Source: Nocardia amikacinitolerans NBRC 108937 (GTDB lineage Bacteria > Actinomycetota > Actinomycetes > Mycobacteriales > Mycobacteriaceae). From it: a stretch of 64,000 nt of DNA. Shown piece after piece: positions 51,326 through 59,311 of the stretch. The notes below the pieces were generated by a model. The model saw nothing but the letters and a program-made list of their open reading frames with translations, was not told the origin of the DNA and did not search any database. Each line of letters opens with the position of its first letter. The stretch's first letter is position 1. The stretch spans positions 248,001-312,000 of the forward strand of contig NZ_BDAU01000011.1 in the NCBI RefSeq assembly GCF_001612615.1, in the 5' to 3' direction. The translations under genes and the position numbers were made by a program.

Positions 51326-52057
51326 TCAGCGGTCCTTCTCGCCGGAGTCGTCGCAGCAGTCGCAGGCGTGCTCGTCCGTCGCGGTGGTACCGAGCAGCGC
51401 GGTCGGTGTGGGACAGCAGGTGTCGCCTCGCCACGCGTTGCGGCCTTCTTTCACCGCGATCGCGGCGATGACGAGCGCGGCGACCGGGTCGGCCCATGCC
51501 CAGCCGAAGAGGCTGTTGAGCAGCAGACCGATCAGCAGGACCGCCGAAAGGTAGGTGCACAGCAGGGTTTGCTTGGAATCGGCTACCGCGGAGGCGGATC
51601 CGAGTTCGCGCCCGGCGCGGCGCTGCGCCCACGACAGCACCGGCATGACGACCAGGCTGACCGCGGCCAGCGTGATGCCGATCGGCGAGTGCCGCGCGTC
51701 GCCGATACCGAGCAGACCGCGGACCGACTCGACGGTGACGTAGGCGGCGAGGGCGAAAAAGGAGAACGCGATGATTCGCAGCGCGATCTTCTCTCGTCGC
51801 TCCGGGTCGCGGCCGGCGAACTGCCAGGCCACCGCCGCGGCCGAGGACACCTCGATCACCGAATCGAGGCCGAACCCGATCAGTGCGGTCGAGGACACCC
51901 GAGCGCCCTCGGTGAGCGCGATGACCGCCTCGATCACGTTGTAGGAGATCGTCGCGGCGACGAACCACCGAATCCGCCGCGCCAGCACCGCCTTACGGTC
52001 CTGGCTCGGCCCCACTGAGACCGCGGACGGTAGCGAGGGCATTCCGAGCGAGGCCAT
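51326..52057 (-). CDS. Cation diffusion facilitator-like transporter
   Basis: A 243-residue membrane protein of the CDF superfamily. Five to six helices, with transport-site Asp residues in LIGFGLDSVIEVSS and WAWADPVAALVI. The C-terminus carries a Cys/His/Asp tail (HACDCCDDSGEKDR) and an internal CC in RGDTCCPTP, possible metal ligands. Its ATG shares one base with the stop of the upstream ArsR/CmtR-like gene, so the regulator and exporter are coupled. Likely substrate Cd, Pb or Zn given the regulator. Confidence 0.85.
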   Translation of the reverse strand: MASLGMPSLPSAVSVGPSQDRKAVLARRIRWFVAATISYNVIEAVIALTEGARVSSTALIGFGLDSVIEVSSAAAVAWQFAGRDPERREKIALRIIAFSFFALAAYVTVESVRGLLGIGDARHSPIGITLAAVSLVVMPVLSWAQRRAGRELGSASAVADSKQTLLCTYLSAVLLIGLLLNSLFGWAWADPVAALVIAAIAVKEGRNAWRGDTCCPTPTALLGTTATDEHACDCCDDSGEKDR

Positions 52058-52392
52058 CAGCAGCAGCCTTCGGTGTCGGAGTCCGGGCAGCAAGCCGGGT
52101 CGACCGCCAGCACAAGGCCGAGCAGGTCGTCGAGCGCGGCCGCGATGCGGGCGTCGGCGAGTTCGTAGCGGCTGCGGCGGCCCTCCGGGACCGCGACCAC
52201 CAACCCGCACCCGCGCAGACACGCGAGATGGTTGGACAAGATCTGGCGGGTGACACCGATCCGCTCGGCCAGCTCCGACGGATATCCCGGCTGGTGGCGC
52301 AGGTTCAGCAGGATCTGGGTGCGGGTCGGATCCGACAGTGCGTGGCCGAACCGGGCGAGCGCGTCGGTGTGCAGCACCGGCAGAATCTCCAT
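52057..52392 (-). CDS. CmtR-like ArsR/SmtB metal sensor
   Basis: A 111-residue winged-helix repressor. The segment ALARFGHALSDPTRTQILLNL, ILSNHLACLRGCGLVVAVPEG and VLAVDPACCPDSD matches mycobacterial CmtR closely, including the paired Cys in LACLRGCG that bind Cd(II)/Pb(II) within the recognition helix region and a third Cys at the end of the last helix. The extra C-terminal CC motifs add possible ligands. ATG at 52392. It would repress itself and the CDF transporter until metal binds; a candidate operator lies just upstream. Confidence 0.88.
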   Translation of the reverse strand: MEILPVLHTDALARFGHALSDPTRTQILLNLRHQPGYPSELAERIGVTRQILSNHLACLRGCGLVVAVPEGRRSRYELADARIAAALDDLLGLVLAVDPACCPDSDTEGCC

Positions 52393-52409
52393 ACGTCAAC
52401 AGTACATTA

Positions 52410-52421
52410 GAATCTGTATTC
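52410..52421. promoter_or_regulatory. Candidate operator of the CmtR-like gene
   Basis: GAAT-CTGT-ATTC is an inverted repeat 18 bp upstream of the CmtR-like start, in an AT-rich patch, immediately upstream of a TAATGT -10-like element on the minus strand. Position fits ArsR/SmtB repression. Confidence 0.5.
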
Positions 52422-52447
52422 AGAAAATATTGGATCGTTGTTCGGGG

Positions 52448-52479
52448 TTGCCTCCTGTACTCGGGTACAGGCTTACCGT
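52448..52479 (+). promoter_or_regulatory. MerR-type long-spacer promoter
   Basis: TTGCCT (-35, 52448-52453), a perfect 7-4-7 palindrome CCTGTAC-TCGG-GTACAGG (52454-52471), then TACCGT-like -10 (52474-52479). The spacer is 20 bp, overlong as in MerR-family promoters, where the palindrome fills the spacer. Transcription would begin near 52486, at the ATG of the next gene, so the mRNA may be leaderless. Confidence 0.7.
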
Positions 52480-52485
52480 CGAAAC

Positions 52486-52830
52486 ATGACGGTCTCTCCT
52501 GAAAACGAGGGCTGGGTGCCGGACGCTTGCACCCTGCCCACCGCGGAACAGCCGACCCGGATCGCCGAGTTCGACCGGCTCTTCGCCGAATCCGCGCGCA
52601 CCGCCCGCCGGACGGGCCCGGGCCGGCTCGAACTCGTGCTGGATCCGGCCGCCGAGCCGGTCGCCCGCGACCTGGCGGCGCGGGAGTCCAGTTGCTGCTC
52701 GTTCTTCAACTTCGACTTCGCCACCACCGAAGCCGGTCTCGTGATGGGCGTCGGCGTTCCCGACACCTACGTCGACGTGCTCGACGCCTTCGCCGCCCGC
52801 GCGGACACCGCGATCGGCGGCCCCCGGTGA
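52486..52830 (+). CDS. Orphan Cys-rich domain like the C-terminus of MerR-family regulators
   Basis: A 114-residue protein: DACTLPTAEQPTRIAEFDRLF (Cys15), RDLAARESSCCSFFNFDF (Cys70-Cys71), then strands LVMGVGVP and a helix VDVLDAFAARAD. The CCxFF.F motif with an upstream ACxL segment is what I recall as the C-terminal effector module of some actinobacterial MerR regulators; here no helix-turn-helix precedes it. It is driven by a MerR-type promoter with probable leaderless start. Likely a thiol-based metal binder (inference). Confidence 0.65.
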   Translation: MTVSPENEGWVPDACTLPTAEQPTRIAEFDRLFAESARTARRTGPGRLELVLDPAAEPVARDLAARESSCCSFFNFDFATTEAGLVMGVGVPDTYVDVLDAFAARADTAIGGPR

Positions 52831-52891
52831 CCACGCTGCGGACCAGCGAACTCGCCGCGGCCGCCTGAATTCAGGCACTTAGGCTCGGCCC

Positions 52892-53227
52892 ATGACCGTG
52901 CTGCGCTCGATACTGCTGTTCGCCTTCGCCGCCGTCGCCGAGATCGGCGGCGCCTGGCTGGTCTGGCAGGGCGTACGCGAGCACCGCGGGTGGGCCTGGA
53001 TCGGCGCGGGTGTCATCGCCTTGGGCATCTACGGCTTCGTCGCCACCTTGCAACCCGACGCCAACTTCGGGCGCATCCTCGCCGCGTACGGCGGGGTGTT
53101 CGTCGCGGGCTCCCTGCTGTGGGGCATGGCGCTGGACGGGTTCCGCCCCGACCGGTGGGACGTGATCGGCGCCGCCATCTGCCTGCTCGGCGTCGCCGTC
53201 ATCATGTACGCGCCTCGCGTCGCCTGA
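52892..53227 (+). CDS. YnfA-family membrane protein
   Basis: A 111-residue integral membrane protein of the UPF0060/YnfA family, related to small multidrug-resistance exporters. Four helices are visible; [20 protein letters not shown] (Glu in helix 1), [23 protein letters not shown] and [23 protein letters not shown] are family signatures. It follows the Cys-rich gene by about 60 bp on the same strand and may be part of the same metal-stress block, though no metal role is established. Confidence 0.88.
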   Translation: MTVLRSILLFAFAAVAEIGGAWLVWQGVREHRGWAWIGAGVIALGIYGFVATLQPDANFGRILAAYGGVFVAGSLLWGMALDGFRPDRWDVIGAAICLLGVAVIMYAPRVA

Positions 53228-53245
53228 CCCCGGGATACGCGGGGT

Positions 53246-53968
53246 TCAGTGCCGAGCCGCGGCCCGCATGACGAGTTCGGCCACGTCCGCCGGACGCGAG
53301 ACCGCGACGGCATGTGAGGCGGTGACCTCGACCGTGGTCGCGTTCGCCCGTTCGGCCATGTTCCGCTGCGCCTCGATCGGGATGTTCTTGTCCTCGGTCG
53401 TGAGCAACGCGTAGGTCGGCAAGTCGCGCCAAGCGGTGGCCGACGGGCCTTCCTGCAGGGCGGCGAGCGCGACGGGACGCTGGGTGATGCCCATCAGCTC
53501 GCCGGTCGCGGCTGGTGTATCCGCGGCGAACTGGGTATGGAAAGCGTCCTGGCGAATGTAGAGCTCGGTGCCGGTCGAACCGTCGGGCAGGGGGTAGGTA
53601 GCCGGACGGGTGGTCGGGCCGAGAGTGGAGCCGGGGAACTTGTCGGTGAGTTCCAGGGCGCTCTCGCCGATGTCGGGAATGAAGGCCGCGATGTAGACCA
53701 GCGCGGTGACGTTCGGCTTACCCGCGGCGGCCACGGTGATGACGCTGCCACCGTAAGAATGGCCGACCAGTACACAGTCGCCTTCGATCGAGTCGAGGAC
53801 GGAGGCGATGTACGCCGCGTCGCTGTCGAGGCCGCGCAATGGGTTGGCCGCCGCGATCACCGATATTCCTGCGGCGCGCAGCCTTTCGACGACGCCGTTC
53901 CAGCTCGACGAGTCGGCGAAGGCGCCGTGGACGAGGACGACGGTGGGACTGATGTTTTCGTTGCCCAT
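53246..53968 (-). CDS. Alpha/beta hydrolase, MenH/salicylate-esterase-like
   Basis: A 240-residue alpha/beta hydrolase. VVLVHGAFADSSSW (oxyanion), CVLVGHSYGGSVI (nucleophile Ser) and the late His in VTASHAVAVSRP complete the triad. The acid region YALLTTEDKNIP is of the EstC/plant-esterase-like group common in actinobacteria. ATG at 53968 with AAGGAGT upstream. Convergent with ynfA. Substrate unknown. Confidence 0.84.
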   Translation of the reverse strand: MGNENISPTVVLVHGAFADSSSWNGVVERLRAAGISVIAAANPLRGLDSDAAYIASVLDSIEGDCVLVGHSYGGSVITVAAAGKPNVTALVYIAAFIPDIGESALELTDKFPGSTLGPTTRPATYPLPDGSTGTELYIRQDAFHTQFAADTPAATGELMGITQRPVALAALQEGPSATAWRDLPTYALLTTEDKNIPIEAQRNMAERANATTVEVTASHAVAVSRPADVAELVMRAAARH

Positions 53969-54205
53969 GGAACGACTCCTTGTGGATCAGGTTCTGAATC
54001 GGCAGATCTCGGCCGTGCGAGGTGTTGCTGTGCGGCATTCAGTTTCGGCCGCCGACGCCGACGGCGCCCCTCTCCGCGGGCCGTAAATGCCTCCGATCAG
54101 GACAAGCCTTTGCGGTTCCGCGGCTACACCGCCAGGTGAACCCGTCGCGCGGAATCGTTGCTGGAGTATCCGCGGTGTTCGCCCGCTGTTCGTTTGCCAT
54201 CCTGC

Positions 54206-54227
54206 ATCGATATCGGTCAATATAGAT
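54206..54227. promoter_or_regulatory. Candidate ArsR operator
   Basis: ATCGATAT-N6-ATATAGAT, an inverted repeat with one mismatch, ends two bases before the arsR ATG. The overlap of operator, promoter and start suggests a very short or absent leader and direct autorepression. Confidence 0.5.
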
Positions 54228-54229
54228 TC

Positions 54230-54607
54230 ATGTCGAAGTCGCAGTTGCCGATCGTTCCGGTGCAGTCGTGTACGGCCGCGCCGATCGTGCGTGAACCGCT
54301 GACCGCGCAGACCGCCGCCGAGTTGGCGGCGGTGTTCAAAGCGCTGTCGGATCCGATGCGGCTACGGCTGCTGAGTGCGATTGCTTCGCGCGCCGGGCAG
54401 GAAGCGTGTGTGTGCGAGCTGTCCGAAGGCATCGATCTGACCCAGCCGACGATCTCGCATCACCTGAAGGTGCTGCGCGAGGCGGGGCTGCTGGCCAGTG
54501 AGCGCCGCGCTTCCTGGGTGTACTACCGGGTGATTCCCGAAGCGCTGCAACGCTTGTCGGAGGTGCTGCTGGTCGAAAGCGGCGCCGCCGCTGAGGCGAA
54601 CGCGTGA
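54230..54607 (+). CDS. arsR: Arsenite-responsive ArsR repressor
   Basis: A 125-residue ArsR/SmtB repressor. Helix-turn-helix: DLTQPTISHHLKVLREAGLL. Cys14 near the N-terminus plus Cys60-x-Cys62 (QEACVCELSEG) are candidate As(III) ligands, a layout seen in actinobacterial ArsR proteins. The ATG at 54230 is preferred over an upstream in-frame start because it lies right after the operator. GTGA overlap with acr3 couples regulator and pump. Confidence 0.9.
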   Translation: MSKSQLPIVPVQSCTAAPIVREPLTAQTAAELAAVFKALSDPMRLRLLSAIASRAGQEACVCELSEGIDLTQPTISHHLKVLREAGLLASERRASWVYYRVIPEALQRLSEVLLVESGAAAEANA

Positions 54608-55701
54608 GCGCCGAGGCCGCAGCGCAAGATCATGCGGTGGTAGCGAAGCTGTCCACGCTGGATAGGTTCCTGCCGGTATGGATCGGCGCAGCGATGGCCG
54701 GCGGGCTGCTGCTGGGACGCGTCGTCCCCGGTTTGGGGGACGCGTTGAGCGCGGTGGAGATCGACGGCATCTCGCTGCCGATCGCGGTCGGGTTGCTGAT
54801 CATGATGTACCCGGTTCTGGCGAAGGTCCGCTACGACCGCCTCGACGCTGTGACCGGCGACCGGAAGCTGCTGATCGGATCGCTGGTACTGAACTGGGTG
54901 CTCGGTCCGGCGTTGATGTTCGCGCTGGCATGGCTGCTGCTGCCGGACCTGCCTGAGTATCGGACCGGGTTGATCATCGTCGGATTGGCGCGCTGCATCG
55001 CGATGGTCGTCATCTGGAACGACCTGGCCCGCGGCGACCGCGAAGCCGCCGCGGTGCTGGTGGCACTGAACTCGCTGTTCCAGGTGCTCATGTTCGCCGT
55101 GCTCGGCTGGTTCTACTTGTCAGTGCTGCCCGGCTGGCTGGGCCTGGAGCAGACAACCATCGACACCTCACCGTGGCAGATCGCGAAGTCGGTGCTGATC
55201 TTCCTCGGGATCCCGCTGCTCGCGGGCTATCTGACCCGGCGCTTCGGCGAACGGGCCAAGGGCCGGGAGTGGCACGAGTCCACGCTGCTGCCGCGGATCG
55301 GGCCGTGGGCGCTCTACGGACTGCTGTTCACGATCGTCATCCTGTTCGCTTTGCAGGGGCGCCAGATCACCTCCCAGCCGTGGGATGTCGTGCGGATCGC
55401 GATTCCGCTGCTGGCCTACTTCGCGATCATGTGGGGCGGTGGTTACCTCCTCGGCGCCGGCCTCGGCCTCGGCTACGCCCGCACCACCACGCTGGCGTTC
55501 ACCGCCGCGGGCAACAACTTCGAACTGGCCATCGCCGTCGCCATCGCCACCTACGGCGCCGCGTCCGGGCAGGCGCTGGCCGGAGTCGTCGGCCCCCTCG
55601 TCGAAGTACCCGTCCTCGTCGGCCTGGTGTATGTCTCCCTGGCGCTGCGCGACCGGTTCCGCACCCATCACCACGACCTGAAAGCGACCGTCGCATCATG
55701 A
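54604..55701 (+). CDS. acr3: Acr3-type arsenite efflux permease
   Basis: A 365-residue, ten-helix permease of the ACR3 branch that expels As(OH)3. Signatures: FLPVWIGAAMAGGLLLGR, LPIAVGLLIMMYPVLAKVRYD, LARCIAMVVIWNDLARGD (the conserved functional Cys) and AFTAAGNNFELAIAVAIATYG. Starts with GTG at 54604 inside the arsR stop; ends in an ATGA overlap with arsC. Confidence 0.94.
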   Translation: MSAEAAAQDHAVVAKLSTLDRFLPVWIGAAMAGGLLLGRVVPGLGDALSAVEIDGISLPIAVGLLIMMYPVLAKVRYDRLDAVTGDRKLLIGSLVLNWVLGPALMFALAWLLLPDLPEYRTGLIIVGLARCIAMVVIWNDLARGDREAAAVLVALNSLFQVLMFAVLGWFYLSVLPGWLGLEQTTIDTSPWQIAKSVLIFLGIPLLAGYLTRRFGERAKGREWHESTLLPRIGPWALYGLLFTIVILFALQGRQITSQPWDVVRIAIPLLAYFAIMWGGGYLLGAGLGLGYARTTTLAFTAAGNNFELAIAVAIATYGAASGQALAGVVGPLVEVPVLVGLVYVSLALRDRFRTHHHDLKATVAS

Positions 55702-56108
55702 CCGCCGAACCCAGCGTGCTGTTCGTCTGCGTCCACAACGCCGGACGTTCCCAGATGGCCGCCGGATTCCTCGCCCACCTCGCCGGTGACGCCATCGAAG
55801 TCCGCTCCGCCGGAAGCGCTCCCGCCGACACCGTCAACCCCGTCGCTGTCGAAGCCATGGCCGAGGTGGGCATCGACATCTCCGACCAGCACCCGAAGAT
55901 CCTCACCCCCGACACCGTCGAAACCTCCACCGTGGTCGTCACCATGGGCTGCGGCGACGCCTGCCCCTACTTCCCCGGTATCGACTACCGCGACTGGAAA
56001 CTCGACGACCCCGCCGGACAAGACCTCGACGCCGTCCGCCCCATTCGGGACGAAATCCGCAGGCGCGTCCAAGAACTCGTCGCCGAACTGGTACCCGGTC
56101 TGCGGTAG
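55698..56108 (+). CDS. arsC: Arsenate reductase, LMW-phosphatase fold
   Basis: A 136-residue arsenate reductase. P-loop CVHNAGRSQMAAGFL with nucleophile Cys11; VVTMGCGDACPYFPGIDYRDWKLDDPAGQ contains two further Cys and the catalytic Asp of the DP motif. In mycothiol-making actinobacteria the related enzymes use mycothiol/mycoredoxin, others use thioredoxin; the sequence alone does not settle which. Last gene of arsR-acr3-arsC; a hairpin follows. Confidence 0.92.
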   Translation: MTAEPSVLFVCVHNAGRSQMAAGFLAHLAGDAIEVRSAGSAPADTVNPVAVEAMAEVGIDISDQHPKILTPDTVETSTVVVTMGCGDACPYFPGIDYRDWKLDDPAGQDLDAVRPIRDEIRRRVQELVAELVPGLR

Positions 56109-56130
56109 ACCGCTTCGGCCCGATGGCACG

Positions 56131-56160
56131 CACCCACCGCTGAAATTGTGATGGTGGGTG
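56131..56160 (+). terminator. Hairpin after the ars operon
   Basis: CACCCACC (56131-56138) and GGTGGGTG (56153-56160) form a perfect 8-bp stem with a 14-base AT-containing loop, 22 bp past the arsC stop and before the convergent M15/lysozyme gene. It may end transcription from both sides. Confidence 0.55.
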
Positions 56161-56277
56161 GACAGAGCGGCTCTCAGTGACGAGTTCCTGGCCCGGCGGC
56201 GACTTGTGCTGGTCTGGGCACCTCGTCCCGGTGGCACTGATCGGTCATGATTCGTGGACGTTGCTCCGTCTACCGTG

Positions 56278-57972
56278 TCACGCCAGCTGCGACGCACGGT
56301 AGACCGCCAACGCGTGCTTCGCCAGGGCTCGACGCTTCGCGAAGACCTGCTGCACCCGTGGCTCGGTTTTCGGTAGCCGGCGCCGGTCCTGCAGGATCAC
56401 GCCGGGTATTTCGAATCGATAGACAACGTCGTCGGATGCGGCGTCGACGGTGACGCCGGGCATCCTGAGGGCGCGGTACACGGACGGATACGACCCACGC
56501 AGCTCAGTGTCCAGATAGTCCACCTGCGCATCGAGATCGAAGAGGATCGCGGCGCCGAGCTGTCGTCCCCGGAACATATGTCGGAACAACCCATCGCGCC
56601 GATTCGGGCTGGTCCACTGCGCGATCCCGACACCGGGCCGCCGGGGGCCACGCTTGGCCGCGAAGTCGCGGTTCTGCACCTGCTCCGGTGTGAAGTCGGT
56701 GAGCTGACCCGCGAAGTTCATAGCCCGCATGGGCGCGCTCGGGGAACTGCCCTCGATCCGATTCGGTTGTAGGCCGGATTCAGCGATCAGGTTGCCCACG
56801 ATGCCCGCCGCGGCGTTGACCGGGTAGCCGTAGTCGTTCACCAGCAACATCATTACACGCACTATGCGGGCCTCGGGTGCATCGGGCTCCACCGGTCCAC
56901 GAGGCATCGAGCGGGGCTGCGCGACGCGCTCGGGGGGACTCGTCGGCACCGAGCGAAGGCCGCGAGCCAACTCCTCGGGCGTGACGTTGATCTGGAAATG
57001 CATTGTGTCCTTGATGGTTCGCCACCGGCCTCCCCATGCGAAAACTTGATGATCATCGACAGTACGAATCGCTTCCACCGCAGCGACTTGATCGGGTGTG
57101 AAACTGGTGTCGGCCCGCCCTTCGGCAACATCCCGGCAACGCCCTTCTTTGGTCCTCTCCGCCGAGAAGCGGACCAGCCGCTTGTCAGGTGTCGCTCGGT
57201 TCACGTTGCAGCTTGGAGCTGTGGGGTCTATATCGATGGCCAGCCCGTACGCGTGGAGAGACCGTGTCGTCTGCCCAGCAATGTTGCGGCAGTTGTAAAC
57301 CCATGCGCGGTGGACGTTGTAGCCCGTCGCGACGAGAGCCTGCTCCAGTGCTCGCCACGCCTCGATTGTTGCGGGATTGACCAGGGTGTCCCAGCGCCCG
57401 AACAACCGCAGCGGCACCATACGCTCCTTGGCACATGCATAGTCGTGCCATGCGCTTCGAAGCTCCTGCGAGGTTCGAACAAGCGGGCGATTCCGGGGTA
57501 TTTCGAAGTCGGTGTCGTTCGCTCGTGCGGTGCGGCCGGCGGTCTCGGCAGGGATCGCCGCTTCGAAGACGGCGTGGCGCGCAAACTCCTCCGCCTCGAA
57601 CAGCTCGTCGGCCAGGTCCTCATGTCGCACGTCGTGTTTCGGCTGGTCCTCGAAGTGCGCGATATTGACACTCGCCGTCTCTGGTTCGAATTCCTCTTCG
57701 TCGTAGGGCGATTCCCACTCGGAGAGTTCTTCCTCATTCTCGTGGGGATGTTTGTACTCAGCGAACTCGGCCAGGTCATCACCGAAATCCTCAGCGGAGG
57801 CGTAGTGCGCGGCGGTGTTGGAAAACTCTTCGGAACCTCCGGAGCGGTCTACCTCGCCTACCAGAGTTGTTTCGGGGGCCAAGATATCCGCTCGCAGCGG
57901 CCATGCCGGTGCGCTCCAGACAGGAGGTTCGATGGCTTCCGGTACCGGCGACTGCTGATCAACTGTGCTCAT
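56278..57972 (-). CDS. Two-domain cell-wall hydrolase: M15 peptidase plus lysozyme-like domain
   Basis: A 564-residue protein, last gene of a five-gene operon. Residues 1-150 are strongly acidic and low-complexity (HENEEELSEWESPYDEEEF). Residues 165-340 form an M15/VanY-like zinc D,D-carboxypeptidase: SLHAYGLAIDID gives His240 and Asp247, MHFQI gives His325. Residues 368-565 resemble the phage-tail lysozyme domain (NAAAGIVGNLIAESGLQPNR with Glu398, GIAQWTSPNRRD). Both parts would cut peptidoglycan, one the stem peptide, the other the glycan. No signal peptide, so export must use another route or lysis. ATG at 57972. Confidence 0.8.
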   Translation of the reverse strand: MSTVDQQSPVPEAIEPPVWSAPAWPLRADILAPETTLVGEVDRSGGSEEFSNTAAHYASAEDFGDDLAEFAEYKHPHENEEELSEWESPYDEEEFEPETASVNIAHFEDQPKHDVRHEDLADELFEAEEFARHAVFEAAIPAETAGRTARANDTDFEIPRNRPLVRTSQELRSAWHDYACAKERMVPLRLFGRWDTLVNPATIEAWRALEQALVATGYNVHRAWVYNCRNIAGQTTRSLHAYGLAIDIDPTAPSCNVNRATPDKRLVRFSAERTKEGRCRDVAEGRADTSFTPDQVAAVEAIRTVDDHQVFAWGGRWRTIKDTMHFQINVTPEELARGLRSVPTSPPERVAQPRSMPRGPVEPDAPEARIVRVMMLLVNDYGYPVNAAAGIVGNLIAESGLQPNRIEGSSPSAPMRAMNFAGQLTDFTPEQVQNRDFAAKRGPRRPGVGIAQWTSPNRRDGLFRHMFRGRQLGAAILFDLDAQVDYLDTELRGSYPSVYRALRMPGVTVDAASDDVVYRFEIPGVILQDRRRLPKTEPRVQQVFAKRRALAKHALAVYRASQLA

Positions 57973-59305
57973 ACTCACCTGCTCGGCGCCATGCGGGAAC
58001 ACCGTCGCGCGTAGCGGCGATCTGGCCAGGGAGCCCGGCGAACGCTGCGCCCGTTGGGAGCCGGGTCGGCTGCGCGGCTCTACCGCGAGCAGTACGAGTA
58101 GTAACGGCGAGATCCTTGACGCGTTCTCCGGTCGCGGACTGCCACAGATCGATGACCCGGGTCATCGCAGTCGGAAACGGCGGATTGGGGAGCCCGAACG
58201 AATTGAAGAGCACGCTGGCGTTGGCCGGCGTGCTGAACACGTCCAGTTCGATGAACCAGATCAACGGCGACAGCAGATCCGAGAGCTCGAACAGTTCACG
58301 CGCACTGCGGGTCGGGGCGATCCCGACATGTGCGCCGATCGATGAAAGCCGGTCAGCGGGGTTGCCCCCCACGCCCGCAGTGGCTTTGAGATCGGCAACA
58401 ACCGAGGTATCGGACTCCACTGTGAGGTGGAACCAGCTGAGCATGCAGACATAAGCGAACTCTTCGCGGGCCAACATCCCACCGCGTCGGCGCTGACGGA
58501 GTAGCTCGCCCAATGTTTGGCAAAGATAGGCAACGTAGGCGGGGTCGGTCGGGTTCGCACCGACTGCGTTTTTGTCGTTTTCGATACCGAGCCATACCTG
58601 CCGAAGCAGCTCGTTCCACAGCTCGAGAAATCGCGTATTGGTGCCGGTTCCCACGTCGATTTTCCATGGCTGAGCTTCGGATTTCCCGGCGAGCGGGAAA
58701 GGCAGATCGAATCCGAACATCCGCCAGTACGCGTTGCGGCGGTTGACTCTCGCATCAGGTCGCAGCGAGCTGGTCAAGCCACCGATCTGGAACAGCGGCG
58801 GATCCCGGAAGAAGAGCTCTTCGGTGTTCCGAAGCCAAACCAGGGTTTGGACCGAGGGCGCGTCCAGACTCTCTCCCACGAGATAGCGACGTACGACCTC
58901 GCCCAGAATGTCGACAATCCGCGTACTTTCGATCAAGTAGGCGTAGATCAGGTGGTCCCACGGCCACGGAAACGTGGAGCCGAGTTGGTCGGCTGCCGAC
59001 AAGACGAAGTCGGGTGGCACAGGACCAGGTGGCACAGCACCGGGGCCCGGACCGATTCCGGAGCGCAGATCGTCGAGGAGAGCTTGCGGCAGCTGCAATC
59101 TGCGATCGACATCCGCGGTACCGAGCGGCGCGAGCGGCGGCGGTAACCCCCACGCCGCAAGGCCACCGCTCCCCCATATCTCCTCTAGCCAGCGACTTAG
59201 TTGTAGCGGATGGATGCCGAAGACATACTCTGCGTCGGCGGGCCCGGCAGGAGGAGGAAACGCCAAACTTGGATTCACACTCAACTGAGCGAGTAGGCGA
59301 AACAT
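57959..59305 (-). CDS. Unknown 448-residue operon protein
   Basis: No family recognised. The start MFRLLAQLSVNPSLAF follows AGGAGTGATCC. The sequence is Trp- and Pro-rich early (HPLQLSRWLEEIWGSGGLAAWGLPPP), then mainly helical (DHLIYAYLIESTRIVDILGEVVRRYL, FLELWNELLRQVWLGIEND). There is no signal peptide, clear membrane helix or catalytic motif. Its stop overlaps the start of the M15/lysozyme gene by 14 bp and it begins 6 bp after the 173-residue gene ends, so it is part of the same transcript. It could be a structural or carrier component. Confidence 0.7.
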   Translation of the reverse strand: MFRLLAQLSVNPSLAFPPPAGPADAEYVFGIHPLQLSRWLEEIWGSGGLAAWGLPPPLAPLGTADVDRRLQLPQALLDDLRSGIGPGPGAVPPGPVPPDFVLSAADQLGSTFPWPWDHLIYAYLIESTRIVDILGEVVRRYLVGESLDAPSVQTLVWLRNTEELFFRDPPLFQIGGLTSSLRPDARVNRRNAYWRMFGFDLPFPLAGKSEAQPWKIDVGTGTNTRFLELWNELLRQVWLGIENDKNAVGANPTDPAYVAYLCQTLGELLRQRRRGGMLAREEFAYVCMLSWFHLTVESDTSVVADLKATAGVGGNPADRLSSIGAHVGIAPTRSARELFELSDLLSPLIWFIELDVFSTPANASVLFNSFGLPNPPFPTAMTRVIDLWQSATGERVKDLAVTTRTARGRAAQPTRLPTGAAFAGLPGQIAATRDGVPAWRRAGEYEHS

Positions 59306-59311
59306 GTCGGA

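Noticed and set aside
56100..56114. GCGGTAGACCGC hairpin at the arsC stop
   Set aside because: The loop would be only two bases; the 8-bp stem at 56131-56160 is the better terminator.
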